Notes: generated from the sequence alone by a model not told the origin. Shown: positions 8,405 to 16,442, counted from the first letter of the stretch. The stretch is DNA of 64,000 nt from Ideonella dechloratans (GCF_021049305.1 NZ_CP088081.1:3224001-3288000), one strand, 5' to 3'. Program-made: numbers and translations.

Positions 8405-9472
8405 TCAGTGCCGCAATGGCCAGCGACGGGCGCGACTGCGCCAGCGCTGCCAGAGGCTGGCCAAACCCTCGGGCTCGCGAATCAGCACCAGGATGATCAG
8501 CGCGCCGAAGGCCATCTTCTGCAGGTTCTCCAACTGCCCCGCATCGATCCACCCATTGGGCAGCGCGCCCGCCAGATTCGACAGGGCCAGCGGAAAGAGC
8601 ACGATGAAGGCTGCGCCCAGGAAGGCACCGGCCACGCTGCCCAGGCCACCGATGATCACGATGAAGAGAATCTGGAAGGAGCGGGCCAGGTCAAAGCCAT
8701 GGGGCTCGACGGTGACGAGGTAAGCGAAGGCCCACAGCGCACCGGCCACCCCGAGATAGAAGCCGCTGATCGCGAATGCCAGGAGCTTGGCCCGCGGCAG
8801 CGAGATGCCTATCACGGCGGCGGCGGTGTCCATGTCGCGCACGGCCATCCACTGCCGTCCCAACTCGCTGCGCACCATGTTGTGGGCCACCCAGGTCAGG
8901 CCCAGCACGGTGACCAGGGTCAACAGGTAGCGACCGGCCGGGTGGCTCAGGTCCCAGCCCGCCACCGTCAGCGGCGGCGCGGTGATGACACCCGAGGCGC
9001 TGCCGTGGGAGAACCAGCTGAACTTGACCAGGGCCCAGGGGATCAGGAACTGCGCGGCCAGCGTGGAGACGATGAGATAGAAGCCCTTGATGCGCAGGCT
9101 GGGCAAGCCGAAGAGCACCGACAGCGCCGCCGCCACCAGGCCCCCGATGCCCCAGCCGAGCCACCAGGGCAAGCCGGGCAAGCACAGCTGGGCGTTGTAG
9201 GCAGCAAAGGCCCCGGCCGCCATGAACGCAGCCGAGCCCAGGGAGAGCTGGCCAGCATAGCCGGTCAGGAGGTTCAGGCCCAGGCCCGCCAGTGACAGCG
9301 CCAGGAAGGGGATCAGGATGGCGCTGAACCAATAGTCGTTGCCCCAGAAGGGCACCACGCCCAGGGCCACGGCCAACACGGCGGCCAGCGCCCAGCGCTC
9401 CTGCCAGAGCGGGAGCAGCCGGCGGTCATGCGCCGCACGGGTGCTGAACTGGCCTGCTTCAAGAAACCACAT
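8405..9472 (-). CDS. livM: ABC transporter permease (LivM-like)
   Basis: A 355-residue polytopic protein with about nine to ten hydrophobic segments and the LivM signature LLTGYAGQLSLGSAAFMAAGAFAAY near residue 75 and GGLGSVAGAFLGAAFIVLFP near 270. It is the second subunit of the inner-membrane channel. ATG at 9472 is chosen because AGGGG lies five bases upstream; a GTG at 9478 is an in-frame alternative. It starts 14 bases after livH. The 141-base gap to livK holds GC-rich hairpin-forming sequence but no promoter that I can support. Confidence 0.9.
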   Translation of the reverse strand: MWFLEAGQFSTRAAHDRRLLPLWQERWALAAVLAVALGVVPFWGNDYWFSAILIPFLALSLAGLGLNLLTGYAGQLSLGSAAFMAAGAFAAYNAQLCLPGLPWWLGWGIGGLVAAALSVLFGLPSLRIKGFYLIVSTLAAQFLIPWALVKFSWFSHGSASGVITAPPLTVAGWDLSHPAGRYLLTLVTVLGLTWVAHNMVRSELGRQWMAVRDMDTAAAVIGISLPRAKLLAFAISGFYLGVAGALWAFAYLVTVEPHGFDLARSFQILFIVIIGGLGSVAGAFLGAAFIVLFPLALSNLAGALPNGWIDAGQLENLQKMAFGALIILVLIREPEGLASLWQRWRSRARRWPLRH

Positions 9473-9486
9473 GGACACCCCTGCGC

Positions 9487-10368
9487 TCAGACACGCTCGA
9501 TGGGCCGCTCACCGAACAGGCCGGCCGGTCGAACCAGCAGCAGCACGGTGGCCAGCAGATAAGGAAACCAGTTCTCGATGCCGCCGTCCACCAGCGGGCC
9601 GACGTAGACCTCGGCCAGCTTCTCGGAGGCCCCGACGATGAGCCCGCCGACGATGGCACCCCCCACCGAGGAGAAGCCACCGATGATCAGCACAGGCAGC
9701 GCCTTGAGCACCACCAGCGACAACGAGAACTGCACCCCCAGTCGGGCCCCCCACATCAGCCCGGTGATCAGGGCCACCAAGCCGGCCACGCCCCAGACTG
9801 CCGCCCACACGCGAGGCAGGCGGATGCCCACAGCCTGGGCGGCCAGCGGGTCATCGGCCACCGCCCGCAACGACAGGCCCACGCGGGTTCGATTGAACAG
9901 CAGCGACAGCGCCAGCACCAGCCCGCCGGCGGTGGCCGCGGCAAACAGATCGAAGCGCGAGACCATCAGCCCGGCCACATCCAGCGGCACGTCCTCGATG
10001 CCCAGGTCCAGCGCATGCACCTGCGCGCCCCAGAGCGCCTGGGCCCCGCCCTCGATCAGGTAGGCCAGCCCCAGCGTGGCCATGAACAAGGTGATGGGCG
10101 GTCGGTTCACCAGCGGGCGCAGCACCCAGCGCTCCACCGCCAGGGCCATGGCCAGCAGTGCGGCCAGCGCCACCCCCAGCGCCGCCCAGAAGGGCAGACC
10201 CTTCTCCAGCAGGCAGACGTAGGTGAGTGCGCCAAAGAGCACCATGGCCCCCTGCGCGAAGTTGAACACCCCCGAAGCCTTGTAGATCAGCACGAAGCCG
10301 ATGGCCACGAGGGAGTACATGACCCCCGAGAGCAGCCCCCCGATCAGCACTTCTGCGAAGAAATCCAT
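9487..10368 (-). CDS. livH: ABC transporter permease (LivH-like)
   Basis: A 293-residue polytopic membrane protein with LivH hallmarks: GVMYSLVAIGFVLIYKASGVFNFAQGAMVLFGALTY in the first third and GGFSSVGGAIVGGLIVGASEKL near the end, the EAA-like coupling region that contacts the ATPases. It forms the import channel together with LivM. It lies 19 bases after livG and 14 before livM in a tight run. Confidence 0.92.
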   Translation of the reverse strand: MDFFAEVLIGGLLSGVMYSLVAIGFVLIYKASGVFNFAQGAMVLFGALTYVCLLEKGLPFWAALGVALAALLAMALAVERWVLRPLVNRPPITLFMATLGLAYLIEGGAQALWGAQVHALDLGIEDVPLDVAGLMVSRFDLFAAATAGGLVLALSLLFNRTRVGLSLRAVADDPLAAQAVGIRLPRVWAAVWGVAGLVALITGLMWGARLGVQFSLSLVVLKALPVLIIGGFSSVGGAIVGGLIVGASEKLAEVYVGPLVDGGIENWFPYLLATVLLLVRPAGLFGERPIERV

Positions 10369-10387
10369 CGCCTGGCGTCCTGTTGAT

Positions 10388-11179
10388 TCAGTGGTGGGTG
10401 CCCAGGTAGGCGGTGATCACCTGGGGGTCGTGGCGCACCTGGTCCGGTGTGCCATCGGCGATCTTGCGACCGTGGTCCAGCACCACGACATGGTGGGACA
10501 GGCCCATCACCACGCCGATGTCGTGCTCGATCAGCACGATGGTCGTGCCCAGGGTCCGGTTCACCTCGGCGATGTGGCGCCCCATCTCCCGTTTTTCGCT
10601 GGCGTTCATCCCGGCCATGGGCTCGTCCAGCAGCAACAGGGTGGGTTCGGCCGCCAGGGCGCGTGCCAGCTCCACCCGCTTCTGCAGGCCATAGGGCAGC
10701 TGGCCCACCAGGCTGTGCCGCCAGGGCTGGAGTTCCAGGAAGGCGATCACCCGCTCGGCATGGCGGCGCTGGACCTCGTCCTCCCGATCCGCCCGCCCGA
10801 TGCGCAGCGCCTGTTCCAGCCAGGTGCTGCGCCGATGCAGGCTGCGTCCCGTCAGGATGTTGTCCAAGGCAGACATGCCCTTGAACAAGGCGATGTTCTG
10901 GAAGGTCCGCGCCACGCCCTGCAGTGCGGCCTGTCGCGGCCGCAGTCCCCGGCCCGACAGACCCCGGTAGGCCACGCGCCCGTGTTGCGGGCGGTAGACC
11001 CCGTTGATGACATTGAGCAGCGAGCTCTTGCCGGCGCCATTGGGTCCGATCAGCGCGCAGATCTCTCCGGGCCGAACCGCCAGGCTGATGTCCTGCAATG
11101 CATGGACCCCGCCGAAGCGCAGCGAGATGCCCTCCAGCGCCAGCAGCGGCGCCGCCTCATCTACCGTCGGAGCGTTCAC
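10388..11179 (-). CDS. livG: Branched-chain amino-acid type ABC transporter ATPase (LivG-like)
   Basis: A 263-residue ABC ATPase: Walker A GPNGAGKSS at 45-53, the TFQNIALFKGMSALDN Q-loop region, signature LPYGLQKRVELARAL (LivG members carry LPYGQQ here, so one residue differs) and Walker B LLLLDEPMAGMN. The start is GTG at 11179, whose GTGA overlaps the stop of the upstream AMP-binding-like gene by four bases, implying translational coupling. It is the partner of LivF. Confidence 0.92.
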   Translation of the reverse strand: MNAPTVDEAAPLLALEGISLRFGGVHALQDISLAVRPGEICALIGPNGAGKSSLLNVINGVYRPQHGRVAYRGLSGRGLRPRQAALQGVARTFQNIALFKGMSALDNILTGRSLHRRSTWLEQALRIGRADREDEVQRRHAERVIAFLELQPWRHSLVGQLPYGLQKRVELARALAAEPTLLLLDEPMAGMNASEKREMGRHIAEVNRTLGTTIVLIEHDIGVVMGLSHHVVVLDHGRKIADGTPDQVRHDPQVITAYLGTHH

Positions 11180-12348
11180 ACCGCCCCCCAGGGATGCAGG
11201 TTGAACTGAACGGTCCGCTCATCCGGTGGTGCGCTGTCGTGTTCACGGCTTGGACGGGGCGATGCGGCCCCACCTTCCGGCCAGACCCGCACAGCCACAC
11301 CCAGCGAGGCAAAGAAGCGGGCATCGTCCTCCGGCAAGGGAGCGCCGATCAGCAGTGCGGCACGGGTCCGGGTCAGCCCGATCACGTCGCGCAACCGCCG
11401 CCCCACGACCCAGCGCGGCAGCCGGCCATACCGGCCTGCCAGTGCGCGCTCCACCAGATGCCTCTGCCAGGTCCCCTCGGGCGGCAGAGCCTCGCGCACC
11501 CAGCGGGCCACGCGCTGGTAGGTCTCACAGGTGCCGGCCACCAGTGTGGGCCCGATCTCGCGCCGGTCCGCGTCGCGCGTGGCCAGGCGCTCCGGGAAAT
11601 TCAGGCGCAGGCCCGTCAGCAACCAGGGCGCCAACAGGTAGCGCAGCTGGGCTTCGGTCGCGAAGGCCCGGGCCGCAAAGGCTTCGTCGCGGTGGGTCAG
11701 CCCTTCCTGGTCCACCAGCGCCAGCCCCCCTTCCAGAAGATCCCGGTGGCTCAGGGAAAGAGCCCCTTGCTCGGTCTGGAGCAGAAAGGCAGTGTCATCG
11801 GCCTCGCCCTGGATCGGCTCGTCGAGTGCGCCCGCGGCCCGGCCTTCAAGCAGGAGCTCTTCGCTGGATTGCACGCGGTCCTGCAGGCCTGCGGGAAGGG
11901 TGACCGCGGCTCGGCGCTCCACATAGCCCACCCAGTGCAGACCCGCCTGGAGGTCGGCCAGTCCGGCCAGGTCGTCTGCCCTGTCCAGCAGCACAAAATG
12001 GGCGTCGTGGGCCTCGGCCGAGGCTGCCGTGCGCCTTGACAAGGGAGCCGCCCCCGGGTGACCCAGCCGCACTCGCCCGCCCAACCAGAGGGCCGCCAGG
12101 GACAGCAGCAGGGCCTCGGGACGGGGCTGGCAGCGCACCTGGAGCCAGTGCCCCGGCTGGAAGCCCCGGGCACGCAAGCCGGCGGCCAGCGTGGCCACCT
12201 CCTGCTGCAGAGTCCACCAGCGCCGTTCCTGCCACAGCCCCGCCTGCTTGTGACGCAGCGCCAGTCCGGCAGGGCGCAGGCGGGCCTGGGCCTGCAACCA
12301 GCCTGTCAGCGTGGCCGGTGTCGAGGAGAAAGGAGGCAGGGGATGCAT
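11176..12348 (-). CDS. Degenerate AMP-binding (acyl-CoA synthetase-like) protein
   Basis: A 390-residue protein with the N-terminal outline of ANL adenylate-forming enzymes (LTGWLQAQARLRPAGLALRHKQAG near residue 15-35, then LLLSLAALWLGGRVRLGHPGAAPL). The ATP-binding loop, normally YTSGTTGxPKG, is replaced by LLQTEQGALSLSHRDLL. The acidic and Lys motifs of the C-terminal lid are absent, and the protein is about 150-200 residues short. Full-length acyl-CoA synthetases occupy this slot, next to livG, in many Burkholderiales liv clusters, so this copy has probably lost catalysis. ATG at 12348 is chosen over an upstream ATG at 12390, which would start before the predicted transcription start. It overlaps livG by four bases. 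Confidence 0.8.
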   Translation of the reverse strand: MHPLPPFSSTPATLTGWLQAQARLRPAGLALRHKQAGLWQERRWWTLQQEVATLAAGLRARGFQPGHWLQVRCQPRPEALLLSLAALWLGGRVRLGHPGAAPLSRRTAASAEAHDAHFVLLDRADDLAGLADLQAGLHWVGYVERRAAVTLPAGLQDRVQSSEELLLEGRAAGALDEPIQGEADDTAFLLQTEQGALSLSHRDLLEGGLALVDQEGLTHRDEAFAARAFATEAQLRYLLAPWLLTGLRLNFPERLATRDADRREIGPTLVAGTCETYQRVARWVREALPPEGTWQRHLVERALAGRYGRLPRWVVGRRLRDVIGLTRTRAALLIGAPLPEDDARFFASLGVAVRVWPEGGAASPRPSREHDSAPPDERTVQFNLHPWGAV

Positions 12349-12360
12349 GCCTGCGCTTTC

Positions 12361-12375
12361 GCAGGAGCCATGCCA
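12361..12375 (-). promoter_or_regulatory. Sigma54 (-24/-12) promoter of the liv unit
   Basis: The minus strand reads TGGCATGGCTCCTGC, with the invariant GG and GC at correct spacing and the same -12 variant (CTGCG) as the promoter at 6739. Predicted start near 12349, one base before the ATG of the AMP-binding-like gene, which would make that message nearly leaderless. Dyads lie upstream at 12428 and 12469. Confidence 0.72.
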
Positions 12376-12427
12376 GCGCCCTGCCTCCATGGAATCAAGG
12401 ACTTAGCGCACAGACCAGTGACCGGTC

Positions 12428-12443
12428 TGTTGCCGGGCCAGCA
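12428..12443. promoter_or_regulatory. Proximal activator dyad (UAS) for the liv unit
   Basis: TGTTG-CCGGGC-CAGCA, centre 12435.5, which is 67.5 bases from the centre of the sigma54 promoter at 12361-12375. It matches the other three dyads of the island (TGYTG-N6-CARCR). Confidence 0.55.
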
Positions 12444-12468
12444 GACCCGCGACAGCGGCTGCCCGGAC

Positions 12469-12484
12469 TGCTGCCGTGCCAGCA
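12469..12484. promoter_or_regulatory. Distal activator dyad (UAS) for the liv unit
   Basis: TGCTG-CCGTGC-CAGCA, a perfect five-base dyad 41 bases (about four helical turns) upstream of the proximal dyad and on the same face of the helix. Likely second binding site for the sigma54 activator. Confidence 0.55.
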
Positions 12485-12512
12485 GCGGCAAAGAGCGGAC
12501 ACGGAAGCGACA

Positions 12513-12532
12513 AGGCCGCCCTTGGGCGGCCT
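12513..12532 (-). terminator. Hairpin after the sigma54 activator gene
   Basis: AGGCCGCCC/GGGCGGCCT is a nine-base-pair inverted repeat 22 bases beyond the activator stop. The minus strand has no T-run after it, so termination would be inefficient; readthrough into the liv unit is possible. Confidence 0.4.
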
Positions 12533-12553
12533 GGCAGGAGGCGGTGTCGAACG

Positions 12554-13660
12554 CTAGGTGCCCGCTGCTTCGCCTGCGGCTTCAAGACCTGTGTCACGGA
12601 TGAGGCCGAAGCGCTTGAGCTGGGTGCGCAGGATGTTGCGGGAGATGCCGAGCTGACGCGCGGTCCGCACCTGGTTCTCCTGGCAGTACGCGAAGGCCGC
12701 GGTGAACAGCAGCTCTTCGATGCGCTCGTAGACATGGGGCGTGTCCAGATCCAGCAGCCGGTACAGGCCACTGCGGATGGCCGCCAAGCCGTCGCACGGT
12801 TCCGGCGTCGTGGCCGGGGGGCGACTTTCGGCAGTCTGCAAAGGCAGACCGGGCAGGCGCAGATCCCCGGCCTCGATGCGCCCATGCTGGCAGACGATCA
12901 GCGCGAAATGCACCACGTTCTCCAGTTCGCGGATGTTGCCGGGCCAGGCGTAGGCACGCAGCATCTGCGTCGCCTCGTCACTCAGACGGGGCCTGTCGCT
13001 GTCCATGCGCTGGCTGTAGTAGTCGATGAAGTAGTGGACCAGCGGCAGGATGTCGCCCGTGCGCTCACGCAAGGGGGGCAGCAGCACCGGCGCGACATTC
13101 AGGCGGTAGTAAAGATCCAGCCGAAAGCGCCCGGCTTGCACCGCTTGTTCCAGATGGACATTGGTCGCAGCCACCAGGCGCACATCGACGGGAATGGGCC
13201 TGCGCGAGCCCAAGCGCACGACCTGCCGCTCCTGCAGCACGCGCAACAGCTTGACCTGCATGGCCAGCGGCAGGTCACCCACCTCATCCAGGAACAGGGT
13301 GCCCCCCTGCGCCGCCTCGAACCAGCCGGCCCGGGCCTGCTGGGCCCCGGTGAAAGCACCCGCCTCGTGGCCGAACAGCTCCGCCTCGATCAGGTTGTCG
13401 CTGAAGGCCCCGCAATTGACGGCCACGAACGGTCCGCGCCGCTCGCTCTCGGCATGGATATGGCGGGCCACCAGCTCCTTGCCGGTACCCGATTCACCCA
13501 TGATCAGCACGTTCGCATCGCTGCAGGCGATGCGCTCCACCTGACGCAGCAGCGCCAGCGACTTGGCGTCATGGAAGATCAGGGCCTTGGCCCGGATCGT
13601 CAGGGCCGCCTGCTCTGCATTGGGCAGCGTCAGCAGCCGGGCGTAGGGAGTCGAAGTCAT
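12554..13660 (-). CDS. Sigma54-dependent activator lacking a receiver domain (SfnR type)
   Basis: A 368-residue bacterial enhancer-binding protein. After about 25 residues it goes directly into the AAA+ domain: Walker A GESGTGKE at 55-62, the sigma54-contact loop GAFTGA at 101-106, Walker B TLFLDE at 121-126 and PLRERTGDI near 197-204. The C-terminal Fis-type helix-turn-helix is NQVRTARQLGISRNILRTQLKRFGLI. With no receiver, GAF or PAS domain, activity is probably set by its own expression, as for SfnR, the activator of dimethyl sulfone genes in Pseudomonas putida. It lies upstream of the two sigma54-promoted units here and is the obvious candidate to drive both. ATG at 13660 is preferred; an in-frame ATG at 13708 is an alternative. 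Confidence 0.9.
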   Translation of the reverse strand: MTSTPYARLLTLPNAEQAALTIRAKALIFHDAKSLALLRQVERIACSDANVLIMGESGTGKELVARHIHAESERRGPFVAVNCGAFSDNLIEAELFGHEAGAFTGAQQARAGWFEAAQGGTLFLDEVGDLPLAMQVKLLRVLQERQVVRLGSRRPIPVDVRLVAATNVHLEQAVQAGRFRLDLYYRLNVAPVLLPPLRERTGDILPLVHYFIDYYSQRMDSDRPRLSDEATQMLRAYAWPGNIRELENVVHFALIVCQHGRIEAGDLRLPGLPLQTAESRPPATTPEPCDGLAAIRSGLYRLLDLDTPHVYERIEELLFTAAFAYCQENQVRTARQLGISRNILRTQLKRFGLIRDTGLEAAGEAAGT

Positions 13661-13746
13661 GGAACCACTCTGGGTTGACCCCAGGTCAGCACGGGACCCG
13701 GGAAACACCGAATGGCTTCAGTCTAGGAACATGCGCCGCACGCCCT

Positions 13747-13783
13747 AACAAAGGATTTCAAGCTTTGTTCTGCGTCATATCAA
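13747..13783 (-). promoter_or_regulatory. Sigma70-type promoter with overlapping inverted repeat, upstream of the activator gene
   Basis: On the minus strand, -35 TTGATA (13778-13783), a 17-base spacer and -10 TGAAAT (13755-13760). An AT-rich inverted repeat AACAAAG-N9-CTTTGTT (13747-13769) straddles the -10, which is where a repressor or a LysR-type protein would act. The patch is strikingly AT-rich for this genome. It could alternatively be a weak hairpin ending purT. Confidence 0.45.
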
Positions 13784-13794
13784 CATGGGCGGCC

Positions 13795-15018
13795 TCAGGC
13801 CACCCGCGGCTTGACCTTGCTGGCCGCCAGCTTGGCCTGGGTCCGGGCCACCTCGACATCGGCGTCGTGCACCAGGGCGACGCCCATGCGGCGCTTGGTG
13901 AAGCTTTCGGGCTTGCCGAAGAGGCGGATGTCGGAATTCGGCACCTGCAGGGCCTCGGCCACGCCGTCGAAGACGATGCCTTGGGCGTCGACGCCGCCAT
14001 AGATCACCGCGCTGGCGCCGGGGCTCTTGAGCGAGGTGTCCACCGGCAGGCCCAAGATGGCGCGGGCGTGCAGTTCAAACTCGTTCTGCCACTGGGTGAT
14101 CATCGTCACCATGCCGGTGTCGTGCGGGCGGGGGCTGACCTCGCTGAACCACACCATGTCACCCTTGACGAAAAGCTCGACGCCGAACAGGCCCTGGCCG
14201 CCCAGGTTGGCGGTGATGGCCTGGGCGATGTCGCGGGCCTTCTGCTGGGCCACCGGGCTCATCGGGTGGGGCTGCCAGCTCTCCACATAGTCGCCGCTGA
14301 CCTGCACATGGCCGATCGGGTCGCAGAAGTGCGTCTCGACCTGGCCCGAGGCGCCCACGGCGCGCACGGTCAGCTGGGTGATCTCGTAGTCGAAGTCGAT
14401 GAAGCCCTCGACGATGATGCGGCCGGTGGCCACGCGGCCGCCGGCCATGGCGTAGTCCCAGGCCTTCTGCACATCGGCCGGGCCATCGATCTTGCTCTGG
14501 CCCTTGCCGGAGCTGCTCATCACCGGCTTGACGATGCAGGGGTAGCCGATGGCGGGATGGCCATCGCTGCCGTCGATGGCGGCCTGCAGTTCGGCCAGCG
14601 AATCGCAGAAGCGGTAGGGGCTGGTGGGCAGGTCCAGCGCCTCGGCGGCCAGGCGGCGGATGCCCTCGCGGTCCATGGTCAGGCGCGCGGCGCGCGCGGT
14701 CGGGATGCAGCGGATCTTGCCCTCGGCCTCCAGGGCCTCCAGCACCGGCGTGGCGATGGCCTCGATCTCCGGCACCACCAGGTCGGGCTGCTCGGCCTCG
14801 ATCAGGGGGCGCAGCTGCTCGGGGTCGCTCATCGCGATGGTGCGGGCATGGTGGGCCACCTGCTGGCCGGGGGCGTTGTGGTAGCGGTCCACCGCGATGG
14901 TTTCCACCCCCAGGCGCTGCAGGGCGATCAGCACTTCCTTGCCGAGCTCGCCGGAGCCCAGCAGCATCACGCGGGTGGCAGACGGGGACAGCGGGGTACC
15001 CAGGGGGCGGACAGCCAT
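13795..15018 (-). CDS. purT: Formate-dependent phosphoribosylglycinamide formyltransferase (PurT)
   Basis: A 407-residue ATP-grasp enzyme converting GAR, formate and ATP to formyl-GAR in purine synthesis, bypassing 10-formyl-THF. Seen: [31 protein letters not shown] at the N-terminus, [12 protein letters not shown] (ATP-binding loop), [40 protein letters not shown] at 15018 is chosen for its GAGG at seven bases; two upstream in-frame ATGs would add 4 and 24 residues. It is monocistronic and divergent from ppk2. Confidence 0.96.
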   Translation of the reverse strand: MAVRPLGTPLSPSATRVMLLGSGELGKEVLIALQRLGVETIAVDRYHNAPGQQVAHHARTIAMSDPEQLRPLIEAEQPDLVVPEIEAIATPVLEALEAEGKIRCIPTARAARLTMDREGIRRLAAEALDLPTSPYRFCDSLAELQAAIDGSDGHPAIGYPCIVKPVMSSSGKGQSKIDGPADVQKAWDYAMAGGRVATGRIIVEGFIDFDYEITQLTVRAVGASGQVETHFCDPIGHVQVSGDYVESWQPHPMSPVAQQKARDIAQAITANLGGQGLFGVELFVKGDMVWFSEVSPRPHDTGMVTMITQWQNEFELHARAILGLPVDTSLKSPGASAVIYGGVDAQGIVFDGVAEALQVPNSDIRLFGKPESFTKRRMGVALVHDADVEVARTQAKLAASKVKPRVA

Positions 15019-15090
15019 GGCAGACCTCATGCAGTGGTGAAGAAGGCCGATATTGTCGCCAAGCGCGCTGACCGCATCCTTGGCGCCCAC

Positions 15091-15104
15091 TTGACCTCGC
15101 TCAA
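15091..15104 (+). promoter_or_regulatory. FNR/Anr-like box upstream of ppk2
   Basis: TTGACCTCGCTCAA fits TTGA-N6-TCAA and sits in a longer perfect dyad ACTTGA-N6-TCAAGT. A -10-like CATGAT lies at 15126-15131, its centre 31 bases from the box centre, close to the geometry of a class II FNR promoter (box at -41.5). That would start transcription near 15138, downstream of the ATG at 15127 and upstream of the ATG at 15160. Activation under low oxygen is inference. Confidence 0.5.
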
Positions 15105-15159
15105 GTCACACCCCGGTCAAAGTTTCATGATCGAGAACTTGCCCTCCATCCAGAACACC

Positions 15160-16326
15160 ATGGCTCGACAACAACCCACCCCCGATTCCGACACCCCGGC
15201 CAGCGTCGAGACGTCCGCGCCTCCCCGGCGCAAGCCGCGCACCCCGGCCCCGGTGGCCGTGGGCAGCGTGCGCCCCAAGGCCAACGCACGGGCGTTGCAG
15301 AAGCTGGAGGTGGAGGCGGCCCGCGAGGCCGCCCAGGTCGTGCAGGCCGAGGTGGTGGGCGGGCTGATGCAGTCCGGCCTGTCGACCGACCCGCTGCGGG
15401 CCCTGCTCGACGGCGCCTCGCCCGACGACCTCAAGGCCCTGCGCCGCGAGATCAACGCCCGCCGCAAGCCGGCCCCCAGCGGCATCGACCCCGACCTGGA
15501 GCTGGCCGCCGGCTGGCGCGAGGGCCACTATCCCTACAAGAACCTGCTCTCGCGCCGCAGCTACGAGGAGCAGAAGTACCGCCTGCAGGTGGAGCTGCTG
15601 AAGCTGCAGGCCTGGGTCAAGGAAACCCGCCAGCGGGTGGTCATCCTCTTCGAGGGCCGCGACGCGGCCGGCAAGGGCGGCACCATCAAGCGCTTCATGG
15701 AACACCTGAACCCCCGCGGTGCACGCGTGGTGGCGCTGGAGAAACCCAGCGAGGTCGAGCAGGGCCAGTGGTACTTCCAGCGCTACATCCAGCACCTGCC
15801 CACCCGCGGCGAGATCGTGATGTTCGACCGCAGCTGGTACAACCGCTCCGGCGTGGAACGGGTGATGGGCTTCTGCTCGGATTACCAGTACCAGGAGTTC
15901 CTGCGCCAGGCCCCCGAGTTCGAGCGCCAGCTGGTGCGCGACGGCGTGCACCTGTTCAAGTTCTGGTTCTCGGTCAGCCGCAGCGAGCAGCGCCGCCGCT
16001 TCAAGGAGCGCGAACTGCACCCGCTCAAGCAGTGGAAGCTCAGCCCCATCAACCTGGCCAGCCTGGACAAATGGGACGACTACACCCGCGCCAAGGAGGC
16101 CATGTTCCTGCACTGCGACACCTCCGACGCGCCCTGGACGGTGATCAAGTCGGACTGCAAGAAACGCGCGCGGCTGAACGCGATGCGCTATGTGCTGCAC
16201 CGCCTGTCCTACGGCAAGAAGAACCTGGAGGCCATCGGTCCGGTGGACCCGCTGATCGTGGGCCGGCCCTCGTTGGTGCCCAGCCTGAGCGAGGACCAGC
16301 TCGCCTCCATGGAAGGCCAGGCCTGA
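15160..16326 (+). CDS. ppk2: Polyphosphate kinase 2, class I
   Basis: A 388-residue PPK2 that transfers phosphate between polyphosphate and nucleotides (usually NDP to NTP). The core carries Walker A GRDAAGKGG at 166-174, FDRSWYNRSGVERVMGF at 222-238 (Walker B and lid) and KFWFSVSRSEQRRRFKER. The first about 118 residues are a Pro/Ala/Arg-rich, probably disordered extension, longer than in minimal PPK2s. ATG at 15160 is chosen because the predicted start from the FNR-like box lies just before it; ATG at 15127 is an in-frame alternative and neither has a good ribosome site. A strong terminator follows. Confidence 0.92.
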   Translation: MARQQPTPDSDTPASVETSAPPRRKPRTPAPVAVGSVRPKANARALQKLEVEAAREAAQVVQAEVVGGLMQSGLSTDPLRALLDGASPDDLKALRREINARRKPAPSGIDPDLELAAGWREGHYPYKNLLSRRSYEEQKYRLQVELLKLQAWVKETRQRVVILFEGRDAAGKGGTIKRFMEHLNPRGARVVALEKPSEVEQGQWYFQRYIQHLPTRGEIVMFDRSWYNRSGVERVMGFCSDYQYQEFLRQAPEFERQLVRDGVHLFKFWFSVSRSEQRRRFKERELHPLKQWKLSPINLASLDKWDDYTRAKEAMFLHCDTSDAPWTVIKSDCKKRARLNAMRYVLHRLSYGKKNLEAIGPVDPLIVGRPSLVPSLSEDQLASMEGQA

Positions 16327-16350
16327 GCCGGGCACGTCCCCCGACAGCAC

Positions 16351-16376
16351 AAAGCGGGCTCCGATGCCCGCTTTTT
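16351..16376 (+). terminator. Rho-independent terminator after ppk2
   Basis: Nine-base-pair stem AAAGCGGGC/GCCCGCTTT with loop TCCGAT, running into TTTTT. It closes the ppk2 transcript ahead of the ahcY leader. Confidence 0.9.
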
Positions 16377-16421
16377 CACATTCGACGCCAGGGCTTGCGC
16401 TGGGCGCCGCCAGGGCCCCGC

Positions 16422-16430
16422 TGCTACACT
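16422..16430 (+). promoter_or_regulatory. Extended -10 promoter of the ahcY operon
   Basis: TGCTACACT fits the extended -10 form TGnTATAAT (TACACT hexamer). No good -35 is seen. Transcription would start near 16437, about six bases before the first paired base of the riboswitch. Confidence 0.5.
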
Positions 16431-16442
16431 GTCGGCCTGCTT

